NCBI RefSeq assembly: GCF_001507545.1
Contig: NZ_LQBP01000003.1
Coordinates: 1 to 64,000 of the forward strand
Reading direction: 5' to 3'
DNA: 64,000 nt
DNA from: Ruegeria profundi
GTDB lineage: Bacteria > Pseudomonadota > Alphaproteobacteria > Rhodobacterales > Rhodobacteraceae
In this document: positions 8,940 through 17,697 of the stretch, piece after piece
How the letters are laid out: each line of letters begins with the position of its first letter
How positions within the stretch are numbered: position 1 is the stretch's first letter
Translations under genes and position numbers: made by a program
Notes under the pieces: model-generated
The model's database searches: none
Told to the model about the DNA's origin: nothing
Seen by the model: the letters and a program-made list of their open reading frames with translations, nothing else

Positions 8940-9833
8940 TCAGGTAAAGGCAGAGTGATTGGTGGATGAGCGTGTCGGTACACGCCGCAGCACCCTTTTC
9001 TCCAACTCGAGAATAACAAGCAGCACGGGCCGCGTGCTTAGAACGGCGCGCAGCGACCGGGACGTCGTGTTGAGAAACCGCACCGAGAACAGATAGAAGA
9101 TTTCCATGACTACCAACGTGTTGACAGCGATGGTGCGCGCTTCTTCCAGATTTGCCCCCTGAGCCTGTGCGAAAGTGAACATTCCGAAGATCCCGGCGCA
9201 GAACAGCAGTGCGACAAACCCGACCCGCCACAAGACAAGGCGAGACAGTATGGGCTCATCCGCGCGGAGCGGGGGGCGGCGCATGATGTCAGGCTCCGGC
9301 CCCTCAAACGCCAGTGCCATGGCAAGCACGACCGAGCTGACCATGTTAACCCAAAGAATTTGCACTGGCGTGATTGGAAGCGTCAGGCCCAGCAACAGCG
9401 CAAGGATCAGGGCCAGCGCCTCTCCTCCGTTCACTGGCAGAAGAAAAACGATGGCTTTTTTGAGGTTGTCATAAACGGTCCGACCTGCACGAACAGCTTC
9501 GGCGATGGTGGCAAAGTTATCGCCTGCCAGCACGATCTCGGCGGCATCTACCAGCTCATGCGGTTCAGGCCCGTCGATCTGCGTACCTGTCAGGACCTCT
9601 TGCGCATTCTCCAGCCCCAATTCCCGGGCAATGGCTGAGGCTGTTCCCGCGTGATTGCCGGTGATCATCTTGACGCGGATACCGGCGGCACGACACTCGG
9701 CCACTGCCGCAACCGCTTCATCGCGGGGCGGGTCGATCAGACCCAAAAGGTCAAGCAAAACAAGATCGCTGTCGACGTCGTCAAACGTCAGTGTTTGCTT
9801 TGTCGCCGAAATCTTCGCATGTTGCACTGTCAT
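8940..9833 (-). pseudogene. Cation-transporting P-type ATPase with internal in-frame deletions
   Basis: An open 297-codon frame encoding only parts of a P2-type (Ca2+/cation) ATPase. It begins within the P-domain (LLGLIDPPRDEAVAAVAECR, KMITGNHAGTAS). It then jumps from HELVDAAE straight to IVLAGDNFATIAEAV, omitting the segment that carries TGDGVNDAP. The C-terminal membrane domain follows (TLPITPVQILWVNM), and near the end there is a second jump from RPVLLVI to LELEKRVLRR. The phosphorylated Asp motif DKTGT, the actuator domain and the first membrane segments are absent. It cannot pump ions in this form. The frame has nevertheless stayed open through both deletions. It overlaps the HTH gene by 4 bases. 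Confidence 0.85.
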
Positions 9834-10045
9834 GACCGATTTGACTCTGGGTCGCTCTGCCAGCTTGGCTCACGCGTCGCGTGTTCGTTGACGAACGCCT
9901 CAAGGTCCTTGACGGCCACCCGGAATTCCCGGCCGAGTTTTACTGCGCGCAGCTCTTGCTGGTGAATCCAGCCGCGAACCGTTTGTTCGCGAACCTTCAA
10001 AAGCTCGGCGATCTCATGAGTTGTTAGAAACGGCTTGCTGAGCAT
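9830..10045 (-). CDS. Small helix-turn-helix (excisionase/MerR-like) DNA-binding protein
   Basis: 71 residues from ATG 10045, with GGGAG 7 bases upstream; a GTG two codons earlier is an alternative. The sequence LTTHEIAELLKVREQTVRGW, then IHQQELRAVKLGREFRV, is the HTH_17/excisionase-type winged helix that recognises DNA. Its stop overlaps the ATPase remnant's start (ATGA), so it is the first gene of the leftward cluster down to usp. Its role may be transcriptional control of that cluster; there is no integrase nearby, so a phage-excision role is unlikely. Confidence 0.75.
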   Translation of the reverse strand: MLSKPFLTTHEIAELLKVREQTVRGWIHQQELRAVKLGREFRVAVKDLEAFVNEHATREPSWQSDPESNRS

Positions 10046-10433
10046 GCGCACTCTCCCGTTGCGTGGGTGAGTTTACTATACATATTCAAATAATATGTTA
10101 CAGCTTCAAGACATCTCAGAACAGTTCAAAAGCGTTGAATAATCATCAGATATGTTCGGTTTTTTTGAGAAAAGCTAATCTAGTCCTCTCTTCGGTCCAC
10201 CACGTTTCACCGTCGCCAATCGGGAAAGAGGCAGATCCGTCTGTTCCCGAGGCAGAGGTTCAAAAACAGCAGGGCCGCATCCCGCTGTTGACTGGCTACT
10301 GTACCTCGGCTTTTGTTTTCGGCAGGGCGATCTTCGGTGGCCGGCTTTCCCCCAAGGTAATGGAGGATAGACATCGGCCTGAATTCAACCCTCGCTTTTG
10401 TTCGTCCTAAACGTAAGATGTGAGGACCTTATT
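10046..10433. other. Divergent intergenic region, no gene seen
   Basis: This stretch separates the leftward HTH-led cluster from the rightward exchanger gene. A 115-codon rightward frame lies here but shows no domain. The left part is AT-rich (ATTCAAATAATATG near 10083-10096) and probably holds the promoters for both directions. I see no clean palindrome. Confidence 0.4.
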
Positions 10434-11417
10434 GTGTTTGACACTTGGTTGCCGCTGCTCGGCGGTCTCATCCTGTTGATCGTTGGCGGTGAGTTCCTTG
10501 TTCGTGGTTCCGTGCAAGTAGCAACCGGGATGGGTGTCTCACCCTTGGTTATTGGGTTGACGTTGGTGGGGTTTGGCACCTCTACGCCCGAGCTTGTAAC
10601 CTCGGTACAGGCGGCGCTGTCGGATGCGCCAGGTATCGCCTATGGCAATATCGTTGGATCAAACATTGCCAATACCCTTTTGATCGCTGGCGTTGCCGCG
10701 CTTCTGTGTCCAATTGCCGTGGCATCGTCTGCGCTCAGGCGGGACGGGTTCGTGATGTTGGCTGCCGTTCTTGCTTTTGCCGCTATCGCTGCTGTGATGC
10801 CGATGGGTCGCGCCGTTGGTGCGATCTTTGTCCTAACGTTGGCCGGGTACATCTTTGTTGCCTTCCGACAGGAACGTGCCAGCCCCTCGCCAGATCACGG
10901 GGCGGTCTACGAAAAAAGCATCGCCTTGCAAGAGGCTGACCCCGCGCTCGCACCACCCGCACCACCGCAGTCGTCGCTTCTTGTCTCGGCCCTGATTGCG
11001 ACTGCTGGATTGGTTCTGGTCGTATTCGGCGGTAAATTCCTAGTTGAGGGTGCTGTCTCATTGGCACGTGGCCTGGGTATTTCCGAAACGGTGATTGGCC
11101 TAACCATAGTTGCGGTCGGCACCTCGATGCCGGAACTTGTCACATCTGTCGTGGCTGGATTGCGCAAACAGGGCGACGTCGCCTTTGGCAATATCGTCGG
11201 TTCAAATATCTACAATATCCTTGGAATAGGCGGCTTTACTGCGCTGATCGCGCCGGGAGCGGTCCCGGTTGAAATCGTCAGTTTTGACAACCTTGTCATG
11301 ATTGGCGTGTCGTTGGTACTGGTCGGCTTTGCCTGGACCGGTTTGCGCATTGCACGGTGGGAAGGCGCGCTGTTGCTTACTGGGTACGTCGCGTATGTCT
11401 ACGTGCTCTGGCCGTGA
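10434..11417 (+). CDS. Calcium/sodium antiporter (CaCA family, YrbG-like)
   Basis: 327 residues from GTG 10434, preceded by TGAGGA; an ATG at 10398 would add 12 residues that precede the first membrane segment. The two inverted repeats of the cation:Ca2+ antiporter superfamily are clear: alpha-1 GLTLVGFGTSTPELVTSVQA with GNIVGSNIANTL, and alpha-2 GLTIVAVGTSMPELVTSVVA with GNIVGSNIYNIL. About ten membrane segments are expected, with a polar loop rich in Ala/Pro (about residues 155-185). It likely exchanges Ca2+ for Na+ or H+ at the inner membrane. Confidence 0.92.
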   Translation: MFDTWLPLLGGLILLIVGGEFLVRGSVQVATGMGVSPLVIGLTLVGFGTSTPELVTSVQAALSDAPGIAYGNIVGSNIANTLLIAGVAALLCPIAVASSALRRDGFVMLAAVLAFAAIAAVMPMGRAVGAIFVLTLAGYIFVAFRQERASPSPDHGAVYEKSIALQEADPALAPPAPPQSSLLVSALIATAGLVLVVFGGKFLVEGAVSLARGLGISETVIGLTIVAVGTSMPELVTSVVAGLRKQGDVAFGNIVGSNIYNILGIGGFTALIAPGAVPVEIVSFDNLVMIGVSLVLVGFAWTGLRIARWEGALLLTGYVAYVYVLWP

Positions 11418-12185
11418 TCAAGCGTAGGCAGCTTGGCTCCGTGTCATCTTTGCGCGTTAGTTCCGATCCCCAGCGCTGGAAGACAAGCTTATTTCAGCGC
11501 GTCTTTTTCGGCAGCCAAACCAGGGCTACCGGGTGTTTCAACCTGATTCATTTTAATGGAAGTCGAGAGGGACTGGATGAGGGGGCAACCAGCCCCTCTC
11601 GGGAGGGGGTAGCGAAAAAACGCTTCTTTCTTCAATGAACCCGCTTGAATAAAGGGACTCCTGTGGTCTGACTGCAACTGAAACAGATAATTTCTAATTT
11701 GGAAACAATGAATCACATTAAGAATTGGACACAATTTTGCCGCAATGTCATCCTGACACTCGGGTGGTGTGGCTTAATTTTAGAGTTTTCTTGTCTTTAT
11801 GACTTGACTGAGGGGGTTAAACGGTACGTCACACCGCCTACATTACCCCACGTAATCAAGTGTTTATATGGTCTAACACTGATCAAAACTAGATCATGTT
11901 CTAACACGTGTCTCGGCACCTAAGGACGCGACGTTCGCGTGTGGTAATGGCTGATAACGCGTTGAAAGGCATCAGCCAAAGTGCCGTATCCACTCTTATC
12001 CTGTTCCGAATCCTGTCTCCTGTAAGGCTTTTCAGGCAAATGCAGGGTTTCTGCGACCTACTTCTGAAGTTTAGCTTTTGCGATCATCGGACAGAATCAC
12101 CGACCCCTTCTGCAGATGGATGGGTGTCATATTGTAACAAAATGCACAGGCAGTTGATGTCAGGGTCCAGCGCAGAATCCTGCCG
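11418..12185. other. 768-base intergenic stretch; possible hairpin, no gene seen
   Basis: CCCCTC-TCGG-GAGGGG at 11593-11608 can form a hairpin downstream of the antiporter, closely followed by AGCG-AAAAAA-CGCT; together they may end transcription, although there is no strong T-run. The remainder (11640-12185) is AT-richer. It contains two weak rightward frames (11699-11923 and 11908-12189) that lack recognisable domains. Confidence 0.4.
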
Positions 12186-12749
12186 CTAGTTTTCAATGTT
12201 GAACAAAACCGACTGGCTTGCGGTGCCGTCTATCGAGAATTTGGCACCAACAGGCGTGGCGTAAACGCCCAGTCGTCTGGACCACCGCGCCCAGACAGCA
12301 GGGACAATTCCCAAGATGCTTTTGGCTCCACCGCGTTTTGCGGCAACTGTCATTTGGTGAAAAAGTTCACGCTGAACCAAGAGCCTGCGAGAGGCCGATA
12401 CGCTGTCTGTTACAAAAAACCGGGACGCCTCCCACACGGTTGGTTTTACGGGGGCTTCAAAAAACAGGATATCGGTGGGCATTCCTTCTAGGATGCCCCT
12501 TTGCGCATCCCTCAGCATATAGGAGTATACTCCACATTGCGCCGTGCTGGGAAGCAACCGCACACCGCCAAAGACTTCGCCGAATTCATGAAGAATGATC
12601 CATTGGCAGGCTGGGGTATCGTACTGGTCGAACTCCATTCCATCAGCTTCGCAAATCTGCCAATTCAATCTGTCGATAAAAATGGATTTTCGTGTCTCAA
12701 GGTATTTAGTAAGCAATGTGCCATGTTCGTGGATATTGCGAAAGCTCAT
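12186..12749 (-). CDS. luxI: Acyl-homoserine-lactone synthase (LuxI family)
   Basis: 187 residues from ATG 12749. LuxI-family invariant positions are visible: RKSIFIDRLNW (Arg, Phe, Trp), DGMEFDQYD (the Asp pair), GGVRLLPST (Arg) and WEASRFFV (Glu and Arg). The enzyme makes an N-acyl-homoserine lactone signal from SAM and acyl-ACP. The frame stays open upstream to 12950 (alternative starts 12926 and 12950); this Pro/Ala/Arg-rich extension matches no domain, but neither start has a strong ribosome site. No LuxR receptor gene adjoins it, so the receptor must lie elsewhere. Confidence 0.8.
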   Translation of the reverse strand: MSFRNIHEHGTLLTKYLETRKSIFIDRLNWQICEADGMEFDQYDTPACQWIILHEFGEVFGGVRLLPSTAQCGVYSYMLRDAQRGILEGMPTDILFFEAPVKPTVWEASRFFVTDSVSASRRLLVQRELFHQMTVAAKRGGAKSILGIVPAVWARWSRRLGVYATPVGAKFSIDGTASQSVLFNIEN

Positions 12750-13478
12750 CGCTGTCGCGCGTATGTTGCCAAGTTTGCTGCGAGGCGTTGAAAGGGCACG
12801 TTGGGGCGCACGATGTTTGCGCTGCGCCAAAGCCTTCGGCGCAGTCACAGAGTCGTTGGCAGGACTCAGGTCCGGAAAGGTTTCCGGCGATTGGTATGCC
12901 TGCTGGTACCTGAGTGGTCGGTCCATACTTTTCTCATAATTTCGGCACACTTATGACAAGATTTGAACTGGCTGGTCTACAACCTAATCAAGTACTTTGT
13001 GGATTTATCGAACAAGTGTGTCTAATTGACATCCCTTTGATAGAGACGTCGCTTGTTCCTGTAGATCGTTTCAAATGTTCCCCTCTTTTAAGAACGCCCA
13101 AAAGGGGTCTCCGCCTTGCGGTTCGCCTGGCAAGATGTTGTTTGGATTAAGTTATATTTTCGGGCTACCATCCCTTTACCTGCAAGGGCGTGGCCTTGGG
13201 AAACAATTCAAAACGTTTTGTGCCACGGCCTGAGACTGAGCGCGATTCTAGTCCTTCGGCCTATGAACCTCCAATCCGATCCACACGATTTCTGTCAAAA
13301 CATTGTGCAAACAAAAAAATGATGCACAGACATAACGAGGCCCATCTTGGGTCAACCTTTTGCCGCCTTTCCTCGCCATTCTGACATAGTCCTGAGATTT
13401 TCATGCACCCGGGCCAGTCGCTGCTCACAGTCTGCGACGCCCAGCGGTTGGTTCGGTGCAAAAGGTTGGTGAAAAGAT
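12750..13478. other. Intergenic region between luxI and response regulator
   Basis: It contains the possible N-terminal extension of the AHL synthase (to 12950) and otherwise about 530 bases without a gene. I looked for a lux-box-like 20-base inverted repeat and did not find a convincing one. The promoters for the two divergent genes should be here. Confidence 0.35.
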
Positions 13479-14408
13479 ATGCGTATACTTGCCGTAGACG
13501 ACGACCCTAGCATCCTGGAGTTGTTGACCAGCGTACTTGCTGCATTCGGTTACAAAGACGTCGTTACCGCCCGCAGTGGTCGGGACGCGCTTGATATCCT
13601 GTCTGACCCGTCAGAGGTGTTCGACTGTTTGCTTTTGGACGTACAGATGCCCAAAATGAACGGGATCACGCTGTGTGAGGAAGCGCGCAAGCTTCCTGGC
13701 TATACTTACACGCCCATCATCATGGTCACCGCCATGGTTCAGAAGCAGTATATTGACGAAGCTTTCGAAGCAGGTGCTACGGATTACGTCACAAAGCCAT
13801 TCGAATTCTCCGATCTTAAACAGCGCCTTTCAGATGCCTACCGGATGGCAGCAGAGCGGAGAGCTGCAATCGAGGTTTTGCAGGCCGATGAAGACGCGTG
13901 GCAGGACTCAGAGGTATACCCGGACGTCCGCATCAGCGACCCGCAATATTTTGGTGGCTTGCCGGGATGCATAGGGCTGGCCGAGTTCGAAAACTACGTG
14001 GTTCAGGTTGCCACCATGCATTCCGCAGCCGCAAAGATTCTGGCTGTCAGGGTCACCAACGTCGAGGAAATCTACAAGCCCAGTTCCACAAGCGAGTTCC
14101 GGGAGTCCATGGCGTCAGCTGGTGCCGCGCTTCTTCGAGCCACCAAGGAAGGGCGCAAGGTGGCGACATATTGGGGAAATGGTGTCTTTCTGTTTGTCTT
14201 CGACCAGCAAGACAGTGCGCACGCGGAACGTCTGCTGAAGCAGGGGCCAGAGATTGCGGATGGTGTCATGCTGGGCAGCCCATTGGTGTTCCAGGTGGGC
14301 GAAGAAATTCCCCTGGAAGCCAAGACAAAAATGGAAGCGTTGTTTTTAATCGACAAAGCTGTGGAGCTTGCCGAACTGCGGGGCAACCAAGCCGCTCAGT
14401 TCGGCTGA
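13479..14408 (+). CDS. Response regulator with unknown C-terminal output domain
   Basis: 309 residues. Residues 1-125 are a CheY-like receiver: acidic pocket VDDDP, phospho-acceptor Asp54 in LLLDVQMP, Thr84 and Lys106 (TKPF). Residues about 150-300 form an output domain without an HTH. Its pattern (GCIGLAEFENYV; WGNGVFLFVFDQ) loosely resembles a degenerate GGDEF or nucleotide-cyclase-like fold but lacks catalytic motifs. There is no neighbouring histidine kinase, so it is an orphan regulator transcribed divergently from luxI. Any role in quorum sensing is only suggested by position. Confidence 0.8.
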   Translation: MRILAVDDDPSILELLTSVLAAFGYKDVVTARSGRDALDILSDPSEVFDCLLLDVQMPKMNGITLCEEARKLPGYTYTPIIMVTAMVQKQYIDEAFEAGATDYVTKPFEFSDLKQRLSDAYRMAAERRAAIEVLQADEDAWQDSEVYPDVRISDPQYFGGLPGCIGLAEFENYVVQVATMHSAAAKILAVRVTNVEEIYKPSSTSEFRESMASAGAALLRATKEGRKVATYWGNGVFLFVFDQQDSAHAERLLKQGPEIADGVMLGSPLVFQVGEEIPLEAKTKMEALFLIDKAVELAELRGNQAAQFG

Positions 14409-14506
14409 CTGGCCGTATATCCGCAATCATTATGAGGTTAGGTCTCTCCCAATAGACATGGGAGAATACCAGCCTTCAGAATCCTGTTGATGCGCGAACA
14501 ATTCGG

Positions 14507-15409
14507 TCAGTTATTCGCCCCAAGACTGGCTTGTGAAAGATCAGACACAGCTTTTTGGTAGGTATCCAAATATGTCCCGGCAGACGGCTTGTGGGCGAGC
14601 GTCGGGAAAATGACGCTTTCCATACCAAGGCCGCGCAAGGCTTCGATGGCGGTTGCCGGAGGCTCTGCTTCCCAAATCAGAACCTGCGCACCTGTCCGCT
14701 CTGCAATTGAACTCAGTTCGGCCAATTGTTCGGGGGTCGGGGCTGCACCGGCATCCCATTCCAGCGAAGTAATCGAAAGGCCATAGCGACGCGCAAGGTA
14801 CTGATACCGGGGGTGCGTTGCGATCAGTGCAACGTCCCGAGTGTCTGAGAATGCGCTTTGGGCCGTTTGGTCCATTGCTTCCAGATCGGCGCGCAATTCC
14901 TCAAGGCGAATTGCGACGTCATCTGCCGATGCAAGCTCGCGCGCTGTGATCGCGTCTGCGATAGCCTCAGCTTGGGCAATTGCCAGTGTCGGATCGAGCC
15001 AGAGGTAAGATGCAACTCCCTCATGCGAATGCTCGCCCCCGTCGCCGTGGCTGTGGGTTATGCTTTCGGTGACGATGAACTGATCCTCAATTGCGGCAGA
15101 CGTGTTGACCAACCGGGAACGCGGAAGGGTCACGCGGTCGACCCAAGTCGCAAAGCTGGCACCATTCAAAAGGATCAGGTCCGCCGATTGGATCATGCTG
15201 ATATCGGCAATGGAAGGGCGCCAGAAAGACGGATCGACATCGTCCGGGACCGGAAACTCAACATCTCCAGCGTCGCCCAAAAGACGTTCCGCAAAATACT
15301 GAAGCGGATAGTTTACCGTGACCACTTTGGGCCGATCCTGTGCTACGGCAACGGTCGCCAGAAAAAGCCCCAAGGTGGTAAAAACAGTACGCTTGAACAA
15401 TCGCTGCAT
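14507..15409 (-). CDS. ZnuA-like metal ABC transporter substrate-binding protein
   Basis: 300 residues from ATG 15409, with GGGAGCTGAC upstream; it follows the preceding gene's stop with 2 bases between. A signal peptide (LGLFLATVAVAQ) is followed by a cluster A-I metal-binding protein fold: NYPLQYFAERLLG, LNGASFATWVDRV, a His-rich loop THSHGDGGEHSHEG (about residues 115-128) typical of Zn2+-binding ZnuA proteins, LWLDP, and THPRYQYLARRYGL. It should bind Zn2+ or a similar metal in the periplasm. No ZnuB/ZnuC genes lie nearby; it is the last gene of the NRPS operon. Confidence 0.85.
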   Translation of the reverse strand: MQRLFKRTVFTTLGLFLATVAVAQDRPKVVTVNYPLQYFAERLLGDAGDVEFPVPDDVDPSFWRPSIADISMIQSADLILLNGASFATWVDRVTLPRSRLVNTSAAIEDQFIVTESITHSHGDGGEHSHEGVASYLWLDPTLAIAQAEAIADAITARELASADDVAIRLEELRADLEAMDQTAQSAFSDTRDVALIATHPRYQYLARRYGLSITSLEWDAGAAPTPEQLAELSSIAERTGAQVLIWEAEPPATAIEALRGLGMESVIFPTLAHKPSAGTYLDTYQKAVSDLSQASLGANN

Positions 15410-15411
15410 CG

Positions 15412-15747
15412 TCAGCTCCCGCATTTGCGCGCGATGTCTTCGGGTGTCACGATCCAATAATTGTCGTGACCACCTGTATCGACCTCGATCACCAAGCCTT
15501 GGGAATGGTCCACGCTGGACAGGGGAATATGGACCGTGCCATCGCTTTCAAGTTGCAGCGTTGTAAGCAGGGAGTTTTCCCCGTCCAGCACGCGCACCTC
15601 ACCTTTCTGCGCGACTTTTCCGTTCGAGAACTTGGCCTCGACGGTCACTGCGTCACAATCGACCGAGGCGAACACAACAAGGCTATGAGCCGCTGCTGCC
15701 AAAGGAGCAGCGGCCAATAGCGTCGCCAGACCAACGGCCCGGATCAC
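15412..15747 (-). CDS. Small exported protein of metal-transport operon
   Basis: About 111 residues from GTG 15747, whose GTGA overlaps the stop of the DUF4198 gene; another GTG at 15759 is possible. A signal peptide (LATLLAAAPLAAAAHS) precedes a short beta-rich domain (DAVTVEAKFSNGKVAQKGEV, GQLVIEV-like end). Similar small proteins accompany DUF4198 proteins in Co/Ni uptake systems (NikL-like), but I do not identify it beyond that. It lies between the DUF4198 gene and the ZnuA-like gene, so a periplasmic metal-handling or accessory role is inferred. Confidence 0.65.
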   Translation of the reverse strand: MIRAVGLATLLAAAPLAAAAHSLVVFASVDCDAVTVEAKFSNGKVAQKGEVRVLDGENSLLTTLQLESDGTVHIPLSSVDHSQGLVIEVDTGGHDNYWIVTPEDIARKCGS

Positions 15748-16514
15748 TGTCCCGTCCACTCTTCAAAGTGAACCCAGATGACAGCACCCAGTTCAACAGC
15801 CTTTTCCTCACCATCCTGAGGCAAGGTATAGTCCGCCGTATTCAGCGCCGCGAAACCCCACCATCCGTCAGACGGTGCAGCATAGGTGAACACACCATCC
15901 GCGTCTGCCTTGACCGTTTGGGTGATCATCAACTCATCGGGAGCGGTCGCGCTGGCACCGTCGTTGAAGAACTCTACTTCAACCTCGGCATAGGGTACGG
16001 GTTCCCCATCCATTTTGACGATCCCCTGAAACACGTTGTGTTCCCACAAGCCAAACGGTTTCGAAAGGGGGACGATCTCGGTCTTAAGGCCAAGCTCGGT
16101 ATCCCAACCTTCGTCATCGCCATAGGCCGTCACATAGGTCTTGGTGTAATGGATGATGAACGCGTCCTCTGCCGGTTCCCAATAGGGCTTGGGCTCCATC
16201 GCAAAGATATAGGTGCCGGGGCGTTCCAGCGGGAAATCGAGCGTATAGCCCTGATCATCCATGACAGTAGCGTCCTGCAGATCACCCAGCAGGTCCGTGG
16301 TTGCGCCTTCATGGGTCACGGTAAACGCCTCGGGCTTTTCAAGCATCATCCCATCCATTTCGAACGGGTGTGAAAAGGACATGGTCAGGGACAGGCTGCG
16401 TCCGTCTTCCTGGCTGATCATCGGGTCATTTGGAATAATCATACCATAATGCGCCAGCGCCGGAGTGACCGCGACAGTGCCCGCCAATGCTGCGAAAACA
16501 ATATGTCGTTTCAT
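15744..16514 (-). CDS. DUF4198 domain-containing periplasmic protein (NikK-like)
   Basis: 256 residues from ATG 16514, with GGGAG upstream. A signal peptide (AALAGTVAVTPALAHYG) is followed by a DUF4198 domain. The first mature residues, AHYGMIIPND, place a histidine at the new N-terminus, as in NikK-type Ni/Co-uptake components. A second beta domain (about 150-250) contains EVEFFNDGASATAPDEL and ends with VIWVHFEEWTGQ. The gene is 13 bases after the FtsX-like permease. Its role is inferred to be metal binding or delivery in the periplasm. Confidence 0.8.
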   Translation of the reverse strand: MKRHIVFAALAGTVAVTPALAHYGMIIPNDPMISQEDGRSLSLTMSFSHPFEMDGMMLEKPEAFTVTHEGATTDLLGDLQDATVMDDQGYTLDFPLERPGTYIFAMEPKPYWEPAEDAFIIHYTKTYVTAYGDDEGWDTELGLKTEIVPLSKPFGLWEHNVFQGIVKMDGEPVPYAEVEVEFFNDGASATAPDELMITQTVKADADGVFTYAAPSDGWWGFAALNTADYTLPQDGEEKAVELGAVIWVHFEEWTGQ

Positions 16515-16527
16515 AGTTCTCCCTTTC

Positions 16528-17697
16528 TCATGCACCGAGCGAGAGCAGCCAGCCCACCCAAGTCTCGGCATTTCGTGAAATCAATGCGGCGCCAACTGCC
16601 GCGATACACCCTGAAAGAAACAGCAGGGTGACTGTCTCTGCCGCCAGCAGGCGCAAGACCATGCCGCGCCTGGCGCCCAGTTTCACTGCAGTCGCGATTT
16701 CGCGCGCACGCAGCCGGTAACTTAGAAAGACCGCAAGCCCAACGGCGGCAATCGCTGCAATCGCAATAATGGCTGTCACGCCATCCAAAAGTGATTTGAT
16801 CCGAAAGATACGGTCAACCAGCCCCTGGATGACACCCGCCGGTTCGATCAACTGGCTTGGGTTTTCGCTGTCCAGATAGCGACCCCTTAGAATTGTGCCT
16901 GACCTTTGGTCGTTTGGCACAACGATCACCGCTGTGGCAGGAAAGCTGTTCTGTGACCCGTGAAAGTGGAAACTTTCGATATTCTCGGGGGTGATGCGCT
17001 GGAATTGCACAACGGCAGCATTGGCAAGCGCGTCAGTTCCCGTTGCAATGTCCGCTGCGGTCACGACATCCTCATGCCCGTGCCCGATCCCTTGGATCAC
17101 CCAAGCCGTTTTTATATCAACGAAAATCGCCTGATCGTCCGGCGTGTTCGTGGGGGCAAGGACGCCGACAATGGGCATCTCCAATGGGTAGACTCCGTCA
17201 AGGTCGAACAGGTTTTCCGGCGACGAAACAAGGCTATCACCAACGCGCTTACCAAGCTGCTGAGCGACATCCGCGCCAATCACCGCATCGCCTAGCAGCG
17301 ACAGACCGCGCCCCTCTGAGAAATCAAGGTCTCGGAAATCAAAATAATCCAGCGTCGTGCCGACGATCCTGAAGCCCCCCGATGAAAATGCGGTATGCAC
17401 GGGAATCGGTATCGCCAAACCGCTGTCCCAAAGCGTCTCCACCTCTTGCATTGCAATTGGGGCAGGGCGTTCGTCGGAAAAGTAGAGCGCCGCCATCGTC
17501 AAATCCAACTGCGACCCACGGCTACCCAGAAGCAGAGGCGTTGTTTCTCCGCGCGCGACCAGAGCGGTCTGGCTCGTCGACAACAAAATCTGTGTTGCGA
17601 CGGGCACGAACAGGATAAGCGCTGCGACGACGACAAGCACGAGGCTGCGCGCCCAGTGAAAGCGTAGATAGGCATAAGCAAGGTATAGCGCATTCAT
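16528..17697 (-). CDS. FtsX-like ABC transporter permease
   Basis: 389 residues in MacB/LolC topology: one N-terminal membrane segment (LVLVVVAALILFVPVA, about residues 16-40), a ~230-residue periplasmic domain, then three C-terminal segments (ITAIIAIAAIAAVGLAVFLS; LRLLAAETVTLLFLSGC; final segment). The conserved FtsX turn appears as REIATAVKLGARRGMVLRLL. Such permeases drive mechanotransmission, export or lipoprotein-type traffic rather than simple import. It overlaps the ATPase gene by 4 bases, so they form one complex. Confidence 0.85.
   Translation of the reverse strand: MNALYLAYAYLRFHWARSLVLVVVAALILFVPVATQILLSTSQTALVARGETTPLLLGSRGSQLDLTMAALYFSDERPAPIAMQEVETLWDSGLAIPIPVHTAFSSGGFRIVGTTLDYFDFRDLDFSEGRGLSLLGDAVIGADVAQQLGKRVGDSLVSSPENLFDLDGVYPLEMPIVGVLAPTNTPDDQAIFVDIKTAWVIQGIGHGHEDVVTAADIATGTDALANAAVVQFQRITPENIESFHFHGSQNSFPATAVIVVPNDQRSGTILRGRYLDSENPSQLIEPAGVIQGLVDRIFRIKSLLDGVTAIIAIAAIAAVGLAVFLSYRLRAREIATAVKLGARRGMVLRLLAAETVTLLFLSGCIAAVGAALISRNAETWVGWLLSLGA

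Noticed and set aside
9830..10045. Excisionase of a mobile element
   Set aside because: No integrase, attachment repeats or other mobile genes are nearby; it leads the stress-type cluster instead.
10063..10410. 115-codon rightward frame
   Set aside because: No domain, no ribosome site, and it overlaps the divergent promoter region.
11699..12189. Two rightward open frames as genes
   Set aside because: No domain, weak starts and overlapping composition typical of intergenic sequence.
12750..13478. lux box upstream of luxI
   Set aside because: I found no 20-base imperfect inverted repeat of the expected form.
14446..14464. CTCCCA-ATAGACA-TGGGAG hairpin as a terminator
   Set aside because: A short stem with a long loop and no T-run; too weak to claim.
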